Shown here piece after piece: positions 48,831-48,834 of a stretch of DNA of 48,834 nucleotides. The notes below the pieces were generated by a model. The model worked only from the letters and a program-made list of their open reading frames with translations, did not search any database and had not been told where the DNA came from. Origin of the DNA: Marinobacterium iners DSM 11526 (lineage in GTDB: Bacteria > Pseudomonadota > Gammaproteobacteria > Pseudomonadales > Balneatricaceae); NCBI RefSeq assembly GCF_900107855.1, contig NZ_FNRJ01000021.1, positions 1 through 48,834 on the forward strand, written 5' to 3'. The number at the start of each line of letters is the position of its first letter. The first letter of the stretch is position 1. The translations under genes and the position numbers were made by a program.

Positions 48831-48834
48831 CCAC
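48517..48834 (-). CDS. Imm11 family immunity protein, copy 3 (partial, 5' end outside window)
   Basis: The last 105 codons of an Imm11-type gene are present: TIKGEPYPEPYYLLCPRDML to the end GMTGIKYTPVDEMRSI. Protein identity to copy 1 over this part is very high, with a handful of substitutions. The frame stays open to the window end, so the start lies beyond base 48834. Confidence 0.75.
   Translation of the reverse strand: MAVTIKGEPYPEPYYLLCPRDMLPVFDEENSLFTIETDTSGKLQIGSVEHYVLLNNEIPENQKMFYVHLNGGFRPLMLRSDIVEKMKISGMTGIKYTPVDEMRSI

Noticed and set aside
42528-48834. Insertion sequence or integrase as a cause of the shuffling
   Set aside because: No transposase, integrase or terminal inverted repeats were seen; homologous or microhomology recombination explains the pattern without a mobile element.

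Overview
The window looks like a chromosomal segment of a marine-type gammaproteobacterium, plausibly of the Oceanospirillales. This rests on the conserved origin-proximal order mnmG-rsmG-parA-parB-atpIBEFHAGDC...glmU-glmS, on two different TRAP transporter systems, and on protein motifs close to Pseudomonas/Marinobacterium-like families. I ran no database searches. All family names come from motifs I recognise, and starts were judged from ribosome binding sites.

Layout. The left edge (1-311) is the leader and tandem promoter region of an rRNA operon reading leftward out of the window. Next come a universal stress protein and a TAXI-type TRAP transporter (minus strand), pfkA and a DUF502 membrane protein (plus), then a metallo-beta-lactamase-fold hydrolase, a chemotaxis receptor, a CHAD protein and a CPXCG zinc-ribbon protein (minus). 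At 9.9-16.7 kb a TPP riboswitch heads a thiamin pyrimidine operon: thiD, an ABC importer (thiZ-thiX-thiY type), two different TenA proteins in tandem, and thiC. A methyltransferase, an orphan DctP-type TRAP binding protein, a HexR/RpiR-type regulator, a glutamate-synthase-like oxidoreductase, an alpha/beta hydrolase and a DUF454 protein follow.

The block 22.9-38.5 kb is core chromosome on the minus strand: glmS and glmU with a divergent TrmB-type regulator, the complete F1Fo ATP synthase operon, parA-parB, rsmG and mnmG. Upstream of mnmG lies a gene-free stretch with an AT-rich segment and a cluster of DnaA-box-like sequences, which is the likely replication origin. Beyond it are a YceI/cytochrome b561 pair and a set of envelope proteins (small membrane protein, exported protein, lipoprotein).

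The right end (42.8-48.8 kb) is an accessory island with all genes on the minus strand and several strongly AT-rich. It reads as an array of immunity genes without visible toxins: an Imm45-like protein, a barstar, three Imm11-like proteins (one cut by the window edge), a PoNi-type immunity protein with an extra C-terminal domain, and two unknown small proteins. The array shows clear shuffling: a direct repeat of about 400 bp, a PoNi-Imm11 chimeric open frame, a second PoNi N-terminal stub, and a broken gene whose C-terminus is homologous to the nearby lipoprotein. This island is the part most worth further study.
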